Below are positions 16,926 through 24,393 of a stretch of 28,492 nucleotides of DNA, piece after piece. The number at the start of each line of letters is the position of its first letter. The first letter of the stretch is position 1. The notes below the pieces were generated by a model. The model saw nothing but the letters and a program-made list of their open reading frames with translations, was not told the origin of the DNA and did not search any database. Made by a program: the position numbers and the translations under genes. The stretch comes from Gammaproteobacteria bacterium (GTDB lineage Bacteria; Pseudomonadota; Gammaproteobacteria; Thiohalomonadales; Thiohalomonadaceae), in assembly GCA_023228645.1 (NCBI GenBank), contig JALOAT010000052.1, positions 1 through 28,492 on the forward strand, in the 5' to 3' direction.

Positions 16926-18821
16926 TCAAGGTGCGGCGAGGTCCACCGCAGCGCCACGAAGCTCCGCCAGCCCCTGGAGATTGCCGCCGAAAAGGGCATG
17001 CTGCGCCACGCGGGTGAAGGCGAGGGCGCGGTCGCGTCGGGCCGTTGCCTCGGGGTCGCATGCCTTGGTGGCAAGGCCCGCGGCATCGAAGCAGCGCAGT
17101 TGTTCAGGCTGACGGATGGGAAACTCGATGCCGTCCTGCCCTTCCACCCAGCCCAGCAGGCCCGCGGCGTAGTAATCGGCCGCGTGGCCGTCGGTGCCTG
17201 CCGTGAGTACGTGGCCGGTAAACCAATCGGCGGGTGCGATGCCCAGCAGGGCGAGCACGGTCGGCGCCACGTCCCGCTGACTGGCCGTGACGTCGAGGCG
17301 TGCCGGTGTGAGATCCGGCGCATGTACGAGGAACGGAATCCGGTAGCCATTGATGGCCGGGCCCTCGGTGCGCCCGGTGTGATCGGCCAGGGCCACCAGC
17401 AGGGTATTCGGGAAGCGATCAAAGAGTTCGTTCACGAAATCCCCGAAGGCCGCGTCGGCAAAGCGCAGCACGTTGTCGTAGCTGTCCGCGAACGGCGCCG
17501 GGAACCCGTCGGGAAGCTGCTGGTCGTGGGTGCTGTTGGTATTGACGCCGACCACGAAAGGCTGCGGCATGCCCGCCATTTTTTCGAGCATGAAGCGGTA
17601 GATGTCCGGGTCGTGCAGGCCCCAGCTGTTTTTCGGCAAGCGGTGCTCGCTCACGTGCTCCTTGCCGAAGCTGTGCTCGAAGCCGAGCAACTGCGCGAAT
17701 ACGCCGGTGCCGCTGGTGTTGGCGGAGGTGCCCTGGAAAAACGCCGTGTGGTAGCCCTGCTCACGCAAGCGTTTCGGCAGGCAGTCGTAGCGGAAGTTCT
17801 GCAACTGCGTCTGGGCCACGGTGGCGCCGAGCGGATTCTGCGCCGAGCAGAAGGCGGCGAACATGCCTTCCGTGGTGCGCCGTCCCCCGGCCAGCATGTC
17901 GCGGGTGGTGAGGGACTTCGCGCGCAGGGCGTCGAAACGGGGCGTAACGTCGTGGGGCCCGCCATAGGAGGCCATGTGGCTCGCCGACCAGCCCTCCAGC
18001 AACACGAACACCACGTTGCGCGCGGGGGCCGGAGCGGCCGGCGCGTGCGGCGTCAGCAGCGAACGGGCGAGCGCGTAATCGGCCTCGCTCGGCGCGCCTG
18101 GAATCACCGGTTCGAGGGTGTAGGGCTTCACCGAGGAAAATACCGCGTTGTAGACCCCGTTCAGCGCGAGGGTCGCCTTGTGGTGATCGCCGAGGGCTTG
18201 GGCATGCAGGGGTTCGAGCGGCACGGGCTGAAGGCCGCCGCGCACCATGAGGACGAACAGCGGCAGCAGCGCGACGATCTTCAGTTCAGGCCGCAGCCGC
18301 TGCCCGAGCGATTTTCTGCTGGTGAACATGAGGCGGCCAGGCGCCGTCTCCGCGGGCAGCAGCCGCCGCATCAGCCACAGCGCCGCCCCCAACAGGGCCA
18401 GCTGGAGCAGCACCGGCCGGGCATAGCTCAGTGCCGCCGCCGTGACCAACTCGAGCCCGGAGTTGTAGGCCTCTTTGAGCTCGTAGCCCATGTGCCGGCC
18501 GGTCTCGTCGAAATACAGCAAATCGGCGCCGTGAATGCACACCAGCGTGGTCACGGCGAGGTAACCGACCGCGCGGGCCCCGTTAGTCAGACCCACGCGG
18601 AACACCCGCGCCAGCAGCCAGGCGACGGCGAGGGTCACGGCGGCGAACACCGCTGCCGTCGCAAGATCGAACCGCAGTCCGAACAGCAGCGCATGGGCGA
18701 GGTCGGCGAAGGCGAGGCTCCCGCTTACCTGGGTGTGGTACGCGGCGAAGATCAGCTTTTCGGCGAACGCGACCAGCAGCAGGAGGGCGAGCAGCCGGAA
18801 GAAGACAGTGAAGACTTTCAT
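16926..18821 (-). CDS. LTA synthase-family membrane sulfatase (phosphoglycerol/phosphoethanolamine transferase-like)
   Basis: A 631-residue inner-membrane protein. About five to six hydrophobic segments fill the first 190 residues (for example FFRLLALLLLVAFAEKLIF and LATAAVFAAVTLAVAWLL), followed by a periplasmic alkaline-phosphatase-type catalytic domain. Metal and active-site motifs are visible: LLEGWSASHMASYGG, then RRTTEGMFAAF with the probable nucleophile T316, GVNTNSTHDQQLPDG and LVALADHTGRTEGP. The family transfers phosphoglycerol or phosphoethanolamine from lipids to glycans. Here a head-group transfer to the LPS core is the natural guess, but true sulfatase activity is not excluded. 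The ATG overlaps the OpsX stop by 4 bases (ATGA). An open frame continues upstream across opsX, but the membrane-type N terminus begins here. Confidence 0.85.
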   Translation of the reverse strand: MKVFTVFFRLLALLLLVAFAEKLIFAAYHTQVSGSLAFADLAHALLFGLRFDLATAAVFAAVTLAVAWLLARVFRVGLTNGARAVGYLAVTTLVCIHGADLLYFDETGRHMGYELKEAYNSGLELVTAAALSYARPVLLQLALLGAALWLMRRLLPAETAPGRLMFTSRKSLGQRLRPELKIVALLPLFVLMVRGGLQPVPLEPLHAQALGDHHKATLALNGVYNAVFSSVKPYTLEPVIPGAPSEADYALARSLLTPHAPAAPAPARNVVFVLLEGWSASHMASYGGPHDVTPRFDALRAKSLTTRDMLAGGRRTTEGMFAAFCSAQNPLGATVAQTQLQNFRYDCLPKRLREQGYHTAFFQGTSANTSGTGVFAQLLGFEHSFGKEHVSEHRLPKNSWGLHDPDIYRFMLEKMAGMPQPFVVGVNTNSTHDQQLPDGFPAPFADSYDNVLRFADAAFGDFVNELFDRFPNTLLVALADHTGRTEGPAINGYRIPFLVHAPDLTPARLDVTASQRDVAPTVLALLGIAPADWFTGHVLTAGTDGHAADYYAAGLLGWVEGQDGIEFPIRQPEQLRCFDAAGLATKACDPEATARRDRALAFTRVAQHALFGGNLQGLAELRGAAVDLAAP

Positions 18822-19885
18822 GGTGTTGTTGTGCTGTGGTGCTGTGCCAGGACGCGATCGAGCATGGCGTTCACCTCGGCGACCGAGATGCGTTCCATGG
18901 TGCCCGGATCGCGCACGCGAATGCCGAACGGCAGTTGATCGGCGGGCTTGCCGTACTTGGCGACCACCGCCTCTTCGTAGCGGCTGATCACCCAGGGCCC
19001 GCTCAGGTAGGGCTGCGCCCGTGCCGGATTCGTGGTGGCGTACAGGCCGATGACCGGCACGCCCACCGCCGTGGCCAGGTGCGCCGGTCCGGAGTCGGGG
19101 GCGAGCACCACCGCGGCGCGCGCCAGCACGGCCGTGAGCTCCTTGAGCGAGGTTCGGCCGATGAGATTCACCGGCGCAGTGTGCATGTGGCGCGTGATCG
19201 CCTCGCCATACTCGCGCTCCAGCGCACTCTTGCCGCCGGTGAGCACCACGCGCATGCCTCGCGCCACGGCATGATCGGCGACCGCCGCATACCGCTCCGC
19301 CACCCAGTTGCGGTAGGCCATGCTCGAACACGGGCTCACTACCAGGATCGGCGCGCCCGGCGGCAGGTGCTCGTCGACAAAATGGTGGGCGGCCTCGGGG
19401 ATGGGAATGTCCCAGCGCAGTACGCGCTCCTGGATACCAAGGGTCTCGGCGAAACCGAGGAAGCTGTCCACTACATGCTGGTTGGGTCGGGGGGCGATGC
19501 GCGCATTGGTGAACAGCCATTGCAGGTCCTTGGCGCGGGCGCGATCGAAGCCGAGACGCACGTCGGCGCGCACCAGCAGGCTGGCGAGGCTGGCGCGCAG
19601 TGAATGCTGCATGTGCAGCAACACGTCGAAGCGACGACCGCGCAAGCCGCGCGCCAGGTCCGCGTAGGCGCGCCATCGCCGCGCCTTGTCGAAGATGATA
19701 AATTCCACGCCCGGTACATCGCCCACCAGCGTGTGCTCAGCGCGGCCGATGATCCAGGTGATGGCGGTTTCCGGCCAGGCGGCCTGTAGCGTGCGGACCA
19801 GCGGCAGTGCGTGGCTCACGTCGCCCACGGCCGACAGGCGCAGCAGGCACACACGACGAGGCGGGAAAGCGAGCGGCAGGGCCAT
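18818..19885 (-). CDS. opsX: LPS heptosyltransferase I, OpsX type (GT9)
   Basis: A 355-residue GT9 enzyme. The N terminus RRVCLLRLSAVGDVSHALPL, the stretch ITWIIGRAEH, the segment FDVLLHMQHSLRASLASLL, LGFDRARAKDLQWLFTN and the C-terminal LAPDSGPAHLATAVGVPVIG followed by YATTNPARAQPY resemble Haemophilus OpsX more than E. coli WaaC. In Haemophilus, OpsX adds heptose I to phosphorylated Kdo, and the kinase gene kdkA is its neighbour, as here. The assignment rests on remembered family sequence, not on a search. The ATG at 19885 sits in a CCATGG shared with the kdkA start on the other strand. An open frame continues upstream through kdkA but encodes an unrelated antisense extension. The gene is coupled to the sulfatase downstream. 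Confidence 0.85.
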   Translation of the reverse strand: MALPLAFPPRRVCLLRLSAVGDVSHALPLVRTLQAAWPETAITWIIGRAEHTLVGDVPGVEFIIFDKARRWRAYADLARGLRGRRFDVLLHMQHSLRASLASLLVRADVRLGFDRARAKDLQWLFTNARIAPRPNQHVVDSFLGFAETLGIQERVLRWDIPIPEAAHHFVDEHLPPGAPILVVSPCSSMAYRNWVAERYAAVADHAVARGMRVVLTGGKSALEREYGEAITRHMHTAPVNLIGRTSLKELTAVLARAAVVLAPDSGPAHLATAVGVPVIGLYATTNPARAQPYLSGPWVISRYEEAVVAKYGKPADQLPFGIRVRDPGTMERISVAEVNAMLDRVLAQHHSTTTP

Positions 19886-20636
19886 GGGAATGAAACCGGT
19901 TACACGAACGATTGAAACGGGCCACATCCTATACGAAGGGACGCTGCTCGACCACGTCGACGAGGCGCTGTTTGCGCCCGTGCGGACCAGCAGCGCCGAT
20001 GCGGGCCGCGGCACCACCCTGTTCTTTGCGCACGCCGGCCTGCAACTGGTGCTGCGCCACTTCCACCGCGGCGGCCTGCCTGCACGCATCCTGGCGGACC
20101 GTTATTTCTGGACCGGCCTGACCGGCAGCCGCCCGTGGCGCGAGTGGCATCTGCTCGCCATGCTGCACGCGCTCGGGCTGCCGGTGCCGCGGCCGGTCGC
20201 GGCGCGTGTGGTCCGTCGCGGCATTTTCTACCGCGGCGACCTCGTCACCGAGCGCCTGCCGGCGCGCCCCCTGTCCACGCACCTCGCCCGGCAGGCGCTG
20301 CCTGCGGCCACCTGGCGCGCCATCGGCGCCTGCATCCGGCGCTTCCACGACGTCGGCGCCTTTCACGCGGACCTCAACGCGCACAACATCCTGCTGGCGG
20401 ACGACGGCCGCGTGTTCGTGATCGACTTCGACCGCGGCGAACTGCGCGCACCCGGTCCGTGGCACGAGGCCAACCTGCGGCGACTGCGCCGGTCGTTCGA
20501 GAAACTGCGCAGCCACAACGCCGACTTCGCTTTCGACGACGCGGTTTGGCAGGAACTGCTCGCCGGCTACGCCGACCGTAGCCCGGATGAAGCACCGCGA
20601 AATCCGGGGAATGGATTCCGGCCTTCGCCAGAATGA
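19884..20636 (+). CDS. kdkA: 3-deoxy-D-manno-octulosonic acid (Kdo) kinase
   Basis: Phosphorylates O4 of the single Kdo residue on lipid A using ATP. It is a kinase-like fold of the WaaP/KdkA group acting on the cytoplasmic side of the membrane. Family signatures are GRGTTLFF near 37-44, LVLRHFHRGGLPARIL, DRYFW and EWHLLAMLHALGLPVPRPVAA. The catalytic loop is HADLNAHN with D163, and the metal-binding VIDFD has D181. RRLRRSFEKLRSHN follows as in Haemophilus KdkA. Of the 250 residues, the last 17 (234-250) are encoded by dispersed repeat DNA and are unlikely to be ancestral. ATGs at 19884 and 19890 are both possible; the first overlaps the divergent opsX ATG. waaA lies convergent downstream. 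Confidence 0.93.
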   Translation: MGMKPVTRTIETGHILYEGTLLDHVDEALFAPVRTSSADAGRGTTLFFAHAGLQLVLRHFHRGGLPARILADRYFWTGLTGSRPWREWHLLAMLHALGLPVPRPVAARVVRRGIFYRGDLVTERLPARPLSTHLARQALPAATWRAIGACIRRFHDVGAFHADLNAHNILLADDGRVFVIDFDRGELRAPGPWHEANLRRLRRSFEKLRSHNADFAFDDAVWQELLAGYADRSPDEAPRNPGNGFRPSPE

Positions 20637-20735
20637 CGAAGACACATTGCGACCTTCCTTCGTCACCCCGGCGAAAGCCGGGGTCAGTGGCGCGAGCGGG
20701 GGCGCGGATTCCGGTGTCACTGGAATGACGATTGG
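20582..20735. repeat. Repeat cluster at the 3' end of kdkA
   Basis: Family C palindrome (CCCGGATGAAGCACCGCG and its closing ATCCGGG) at 20582-20608 is followed by GGATTCCGGCCTTCGCC, then a strong hairpin CCCCGGCGAAAGCCGGGG at 20666-20683, and a further GGATTCC/GGAATGACG unit near 20707-20731. These are common proteobacterial dispersed intergenic repeats. The cluster lies between two convergent genes, kdkA and waaA, and the hairpin may help to end both transcripts, though no T-run follows it. Confidence 0.7.
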
Positions 20736-20753
20736 GAGCCGCAACAACCGACC

Positions 20754-22016
20754 TCACACGTGCAAGGCAGGAAGAAGTGACTCCAGCGCCTCCGCATAAC
20801 GTGTCGCCACATCGCCGCGGGCCGCGACCGCGGCGGCGGCACGCCGGCCCATGGCCTGGCGCCGTTCGGCATTGCCGAGCAGGGTCTGCAAGGCCTCGCT
20901 GAGCGTTTCCTCGTCTCCGACCTGCACGGCGGCCTCTTCGTCGAGCAACAAACGCGCCTCTTCGGCGAAATTTTCCATGTGCGGCCCGAACACCACCGCC
21001 CGCCCGAGCCGCGCCGGTTCGAGCAGGTTGTGGCCGCCCTTGGGCACCAGTGACCCGCCCATGTACACCAGCTCGGCGCCCGCCATGAACCCTTCCAGTT
21101 CGCCGAAGGTATCCGCCACGTAGATACTCGTTTGGTCGGTGATTGCCTCGCCGCGGCTGCGCACGGCCATGGCGAGCCCCAGCGGCCGCAGATCCGCGAG
21201 CAGTTCTTCGATGCGTTTGGGATGGCGCGGTGCGATGACCAGCAGGTGTGCGCTGCCGGTGCACTGCCAGGCGCGCGCCACGCGGATCTCCTCGCCCTCG
21301 CGGGTGGAGGCGGCGAGGACGTACGGCCGTCCCAGGGGGAGCGGTGCGGACGCGGTGCGTGCGGGCGCGGCGAATTTCAGGTTGCCGAGCACGCGGACCG
21401 CCGAGGGCGGCGCGCCCAAGGCAGAGAAGCCGTCGCGGTCCGCGGGCGAGCGCGCCAGCACCGCGCGCACACCCGCAAGGCAATGGGCGTAGAGATCGCG
21501 CAGCCAAACCGGCGTGCGCAGGGTGCGCGCCGAAACGCGGCCGTTGACGATTACCAGCGGCACGTCTGCATCGGCGCAGGCGGCATACAGGTTGGGCCAG
21601 AGTTCGGTCTCCATGACGATGCCGCAGGCGGGCCGATGCACGGCGAGAAAGCGGCGCACCGCGCCGGTGCGATCGAAGGGCAGATAGGCGTGGGCGAGGC
21701 CGTCCTGCAGGTGGCGCCGCGCTACGGCGCCGCCGGTGGGTGTGGCCGTGGTGAGCAGCATGGCGAGGCCCGGATGACGCCGGCGCAGTTCGGTGATGAG
21801 CGGCAGCACGGCGTTCACCTCACCCACCGAGGCCGCGTGGATCCACACGGGCGCGGTGGTCGCCGGCCGGCCGGGAAGGCCCAGGCGCTCGCGCACGAAG
21901 CGCGCGTCGCGGTGTTTCCAGCCGAGCCACAGGGCGTGGGCGGCCACCAGGGGAAACAGCGCCGCCGCGAGCAGGCGGTATTCGAACAACAGCGACGAGC
22001 GCGGCGCGCGGCTCAT
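20754..22016 (-). CDS. waaA: Kdo transferase (3-deoxy-D-manno-octulosonic acid transferase)
   Basis: Transfers Kdo from CMP-Kdo to lipid IVA at the inner membrane. The 420 residues match the usual ~425. A membrane-anchoring N terminus (LLFEYRLLAAALFPLVAAHA) leads into WIHAASVGEVNA, where E66 is the expected catalytic base. TTATPTGGAVARRHL, METELWPNL, LGNLKF, ASTREGEE and GGSLVPKGGHNLLEPA are all family marks, as is HMENF near the C terminus. Whether it adds one or two Kdo cannot be read directly, but the presence of KdkA and OpsX favours a single transfer, as known for Haemophilus. The ATG overlaps the lpxL stop by 4 bases, so lpxL-waaA are coupled. Confidence 0.96.
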   Translation of the reverse strand: MSRAPRSSLLFEYRLLAAALFPLVAAHALWLGWKHRDARFVRERLGLPGRPATTAPVWIHAASVGEVNAVLPLITELRRRHPGLAMLLTTATPTGGAVARRHLQDGLAHAYLPFDRTGAVRRFLAVHRPACGIVMETELWPNLYAACADADVPLVIVNGRVSARTLRTPVWLRDLYAHCLAGVRAVLARSPADRDGFSALGAPPSAVRVLGNLKFAAPARTASAPLPLGRPYVLAASTREGEEIRVARAWQCTGSAHLLVIAPRHPKRIEELLADLRPLGLAMAVRSRGEAITDQTSIYVADTFGELEGFMAGAELVYMGGSLVPKGGHNLLEPARLGRAVVFGPHMENFAEEARLLLDEEAAVQVGDEETLSEALQTLLGNAERRQAMGRRAAAAVAARGDVATRYAEALESLLPALHV

Positions 22017-22936
22017 TTAGGGTAGACGGGCGGTTCGCCGAGCGGGCGCGTCTTGAAGCGCTTGTGCAGCCACAGGTACTGCTCGGGCGTGCGCCGCACC
22101 TGGGCCTCGATGGCGCGGTTGATGGCGGTGGCGTCGGCCAGGTCGTCACCGCTCGGGAAGTTCTCCAGCGGCGCGCCCACGCGGATCACGTAGCCCTGCT
22201 CGCCGGGCAGGCGCTCCGAATAGAATGGCAGCACCGGTGCGCCCGCGAGCCTGGCCAGGCGCGCGGTGGTGGTGAGCGTCGCCGTGGGCACGCCGAAGAA
22301 GGGCGCGAACACCGAACGCTCGCGGCCGAAGTCCTGGTCCGGGGCGTACCACACCACCTTGCCCTGCTTGAGCAGGCGCACCGGCGTGCGCAGGTCGAGG
22401 TTGTTGAGGATGCCCGGGTAGACGCGCAGGCGCCCGGCCATCACGGCGGCATCGTAGAGCGGGTTGCGTGCGCGCTTGTAGACCGGATAGGTGTCGTTGC
22501 GGTGCAGGCACATGAGACGACCACTCAGCTCGATGGTGGTGTAATGCCCGCCGAGCAGGATGGCGCCGTGGCCGGCCGCGAGCGCCGCCTCCAGGTGTTC
22601 CATGCCTTCCACGCGATGCAAGCGGCGCAGATAGTCGTCGTCGGCCCACCAGGCCAGCCCCATTTCGAAAACGGCCATGGCCGAGGAGACGTAGGCCTCG
22701 CGCACGATGTGCGCACGTTGTTCGGCGGAACGCTCGGGGAAACACAGGTCCACGTTGATGTGGGCGATGCGCCGGCGGCTCGGCAGCAGACGATACAGCA
22801 GCGCACCGAGCACGCGCGCGGTGCGCAACTGCCAGCGGTAGGGCAGGCGGCTGCCGATACGCACCAGACCCAGGCCGACCCAGGTGGGCCAATGGCGCGG
22901 GGCAAGGAACTGGCTGGGACGGAAGGTTTCGGACAT
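22013..22936 (-). CDS. lpxL: Lipid A secondary acyltransferase (LpxL/HtrB family)
   Basis: Inner-membrane acyltransferase that adds a fatty acid from acyl-ACP to the lipid A precursor. The 307 residues are close to E. coli LpxL (306). The catalytic H-x4-E motif is H131/E136 in GGHYTTIE. NVDLCFPERSAEQR, YPVYKRARNPLYD and WYAPDQDFG are characteristic. LpxL, LpxM and LpxP share these, so the exact acyl chain is not settled, but linkage to waaA favours LpxL. The ATG at 22936 was chosen because it yields the family length; a TTG at 22963 is in frame upstream. The stop overlaps the waaA start by 4 bases. Confidence 0.92.
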   Translation of the reverse strand: MSETFRPSQFLAPRHWPTWVGLGLVRIGSRLPYRWQLRTARVLGALLYRLLPSRRRIAHINVDLCFPERSAEQRAHIVREAYVSSAMAVFEMGLAWWADDDYLRRLHRVEGMEHLEAALAAGHGAILLGGHYTTIELSGRLMCLHRNDTYPVYKRARNPLYDAAVMAGRLRVYPGILNNLDLRTPVRLLKQGKVVWYAPDQDFGRERSVFAPFFGVPTATLTTTARLARLAGAPVLPFYSERLPGEQGYVIRVGAPLENFPSGDDLADATAINRAIEAQVRRTPEQYLWLHKRFKTRPLGEPPVYPK

Positions 22937-22962
22937 GATCAGGTTCTGATGAAAAGCGCGCA

Positions 22963-22971
22963 ATTCTAACA
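22963..22971 (-). promoter_or_regulatory. Possible extended -10 promoter of lpxL-waaA
   Basis: On the - strand TGTTAGAAT forms an extended -10 (TG-n-TAGAAT), which would start transcription about 20 bases before the lpxL ATG. No convincing -35 hexamer is present, as is usual for extended -10 promoters. Confidence 0.35.
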
Positions 22972-23015
22972 GGAGCTCGATGTTGCATCCGTGCGGACGC
23001 CGGGATGGTGGTTTT

Positions 23016-23042
23016 CCCGGATGAAGCGCAGCGCAATCCGGG
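23016..23042. repeat. Dispersed palindromic repeat family C, copy 3
   Basis: The most complete copy: outer arms CCCGGAT and ATCCGGG enclose GCGC-A-GCGC, forming a compact hairpin of 27 bases. It lies between the hemerythrin gene stop and the lpxL promoter region. The run of T after it is on the + strand only, whereas both flanking genes read on the - strand. Confidence 0.75.
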
Positions 23043-23065
23043 TTTTTCAGGTTCTTACCGCCGGT

Positions 23066-23599
23066 TCAGGTCGGTGCCGCCACGCCCCGGCGTGCGGCCA
23101 TGCGGGCGCCGAGCTCGCGCAACTCCTCGGGCGAGAGCACGTCCGCAGCCCGTGGAAGGAGCTGCTCGTTCTCCTTGGCCGCATGGGCGCGATAGGCCGC
23201 CACGAAGCTGCCGATCACCGCGGCGAACGCCGCCAGATCGGCGACCGCGCGCTCCGGTGCCGACAACAGCGGCGCCAGCGCCTGCCAATGCCGCGCGAGG
23301 CCCTCGTGTTCCGTGGCCAATGCCTGTACGAGCGGGGCCAGGTCGGGTGCTGCGGTCGCGAGCCTCGGAAACAGATCCTGCTCCTCGTCGGCGTGGTGAT
23401 GCTGTGCGGCGGTCGAAAAATACCGGTGCACACGCGCCATGGCCTCGCGCGCTTCCCCGTCGGCGCCATGGGCGGACAAATGGGGTACCAGCCGTTCGAG
23501 AGTCTGGCAGTGGGCCACGATGCGGCCGTGGCAGGCGCGCAGCAGGCCGAGCGGGTCGCTGAAGTCCGGTGCGGCGGAGGGGAAGGGCGAATGGGTCAT
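23066..23599 (-). CDS. Hemerythrin-like HHE-domain protein
   Basis: A 177-residue four-helix protein of the hemerythrin HHE cation-binding group. Probable di-iron ligands are spread as expected: H24 in LRACHGRIVAHC, H68/H69 with E72/E73 in HHHADEEQDLFPRL, H98 in TEHEGLARHW, and a histidine and glutamate in YRAHAAKENEQLLPRA. Known relatives bind oxygen or sense or repair redox and nitrosative damage; which applies here is not clear. The ATG at 23599 overlaps the stop of the isochorismatase-like gene by 4 bases, so the two are translated together. The start at 23653 would add 18 residues from within that gene and was rejected. Confidence 0.85.
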   Translation of the reverse strand: MTHSPFPSAAPDFSDPLGLLRACHGRIVAHCQTLERLVPHLSAHGADGEAREAMARVHRYFSTAAQHHHADEEQDLFPRLATAAPDLAPLVQALATEHEGLARHWQALAPLLSAPERAVADLAAFAAVIGSFVAAYRAHAAKENEQLLPRAADVLSPEELRELGARMAARRGVAAPT

Positions 23600-24165
23600 T
23601 TGATGAGTGCGCTCACGGCCTTGAACTGCGGATGCCGCGCATCGCGCATCCATTCGAACAGAACGGATTCGGCGTTGGTCACGGTGACGCCGGCCTGGCG
23701 CAGGCGGGCCATGGCATTCTGCCGGTTGGCCGGGTCGCGGCTGCTCACCGCATCCTCCACCACAAATACATGGTAGCCGTCATCGTGCAGCGCGAGCGCC
23801 GTCTGCAGCACGCATACGTGGGCCTCCATGCCGGCGATCACCACCTGCGGGCGACCCTGTGCAGCGATGGCTGCGCGGAACGCCTGCTCGCCGCCGCAGG
23901 CGAAGCAGGTCTTTTCGATGACGATGGCCGAGGCGGGGAAGGCCTCGGCGAGCGCCGGCTCCGTGTGCCCCAACCCCTTCGGATACTGCTCCGACACCAT
24001 CACCGGTACCTGCAACAGGCCGGCGCCCCGCAACAGCGCGGCGCCCCGGCGCAGCACGCGCGCCCGATCGTCCGCAGGCATGGCAGCGGAAAGGCGCGCC
24101 TGGACGTCGACGAGGAGAAACAGGCTTTGGTCGGCAGAAAGCAGCAGAGGGGTTCCTTGGCGCAT
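23596..24165 (-). CDS. Isochorismatase-family cysteine hydrolase
   Basis: A 189-residue alpha/beta hydrolase of the isochorismatase/nicotinamidase superfamily, closest in form to YcaC-type proteins. The catalytic triad is visible as D20 in LLVDVQARL, K85 in IEKTCFACG and C118 in GMEAHVCVLQTA, with the cis-peptide region just before the cysteine. VSEQYPKGLGHTEPAL is a common substrate-side segment in this group. The substrate is unknown; members hydrolyse amides or small esters. Its stop overlaps the start of the hemerythrin-like gene, which suggests a shared function or regulation. No distinct promoter was found in the 230 bases upstream, which hold a REP-like element. Confidence 0.88.
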   Translation of the reverse strand: MRQGTPLLLSADQSLFLLVDVQARLSAAMPADDRARVLRRGAALLRGAGLLQVPVMVSEQYPKGLGHTEPALAEAFPASAIVIEKTCFACGGEQAFRAAIAAQGRPQVVIAGMEAHVCVLQTALALHDDGYHVFVVEDAVSSRDPANRQNAMARLRQAGVTVTNAESVLFEWMRDARHPQFKAVSALIK

Positions 24166-24281
24166 GGCGGGCTCACGAGACGCTAGTGGGCTGCATTATG
24201 CACAAACTGCCGCCCCGATGGGCCGCGACACCGCATGGGGGGGCACGGCCGCACCATGCCCGCTAATCCGCGGTGTTTGTG

Positions 24282-24358
24282 GTAGGTCACGTTGGCGTGC
24301 AGCGCCTACGTGACGGTGCGGTCGTGGGAATGTCACCTAGCTTCGCAACGTGACCTAC
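24282..24358. repeat. REP-like element B, second locus (two units)
   Basis: Unit GTAGGTCACGTTGGCG... at 24282-24314 and an inverted unit ending CGCAACGTGACCTAC at 24332-24358 repeat the arrangement at 6537-6624, with a shorter spacer (17 bases against 27) and a few changes. The copies lie about 17.7 kb apart, here between tolC and the isochorismatase-like gene. Confidence 0.75.
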
Positions 24359-24393
24359 GGCCAGGAGGCTTTGCGACCCGCCCTGGGCGGCGC

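Noticed and set aside
16923..18938. Open frame of 671 codons on the + strand opposite the sulfatase
   Set aside because: The - strand sulfatase has membrane segments and active-site motifs. The + frame shows none and is a shadow.
18822..19676. Sulfatase reading frame extended across opsX to give a 916-residue fusion
   Set aside because: The extension is an out-of-frame reading of opsX. The membrane N terminus begins at 18821 with an ATGA overlap.
23016..23050. Rho-independent terminator formed by the family C hairpin and TTTTT
   Set aside because: The T-run lies on the + strand, but both neighbouring genes are transcribed on the - strand. The hairpin also recurs without a T-run at 16892 and 20582.
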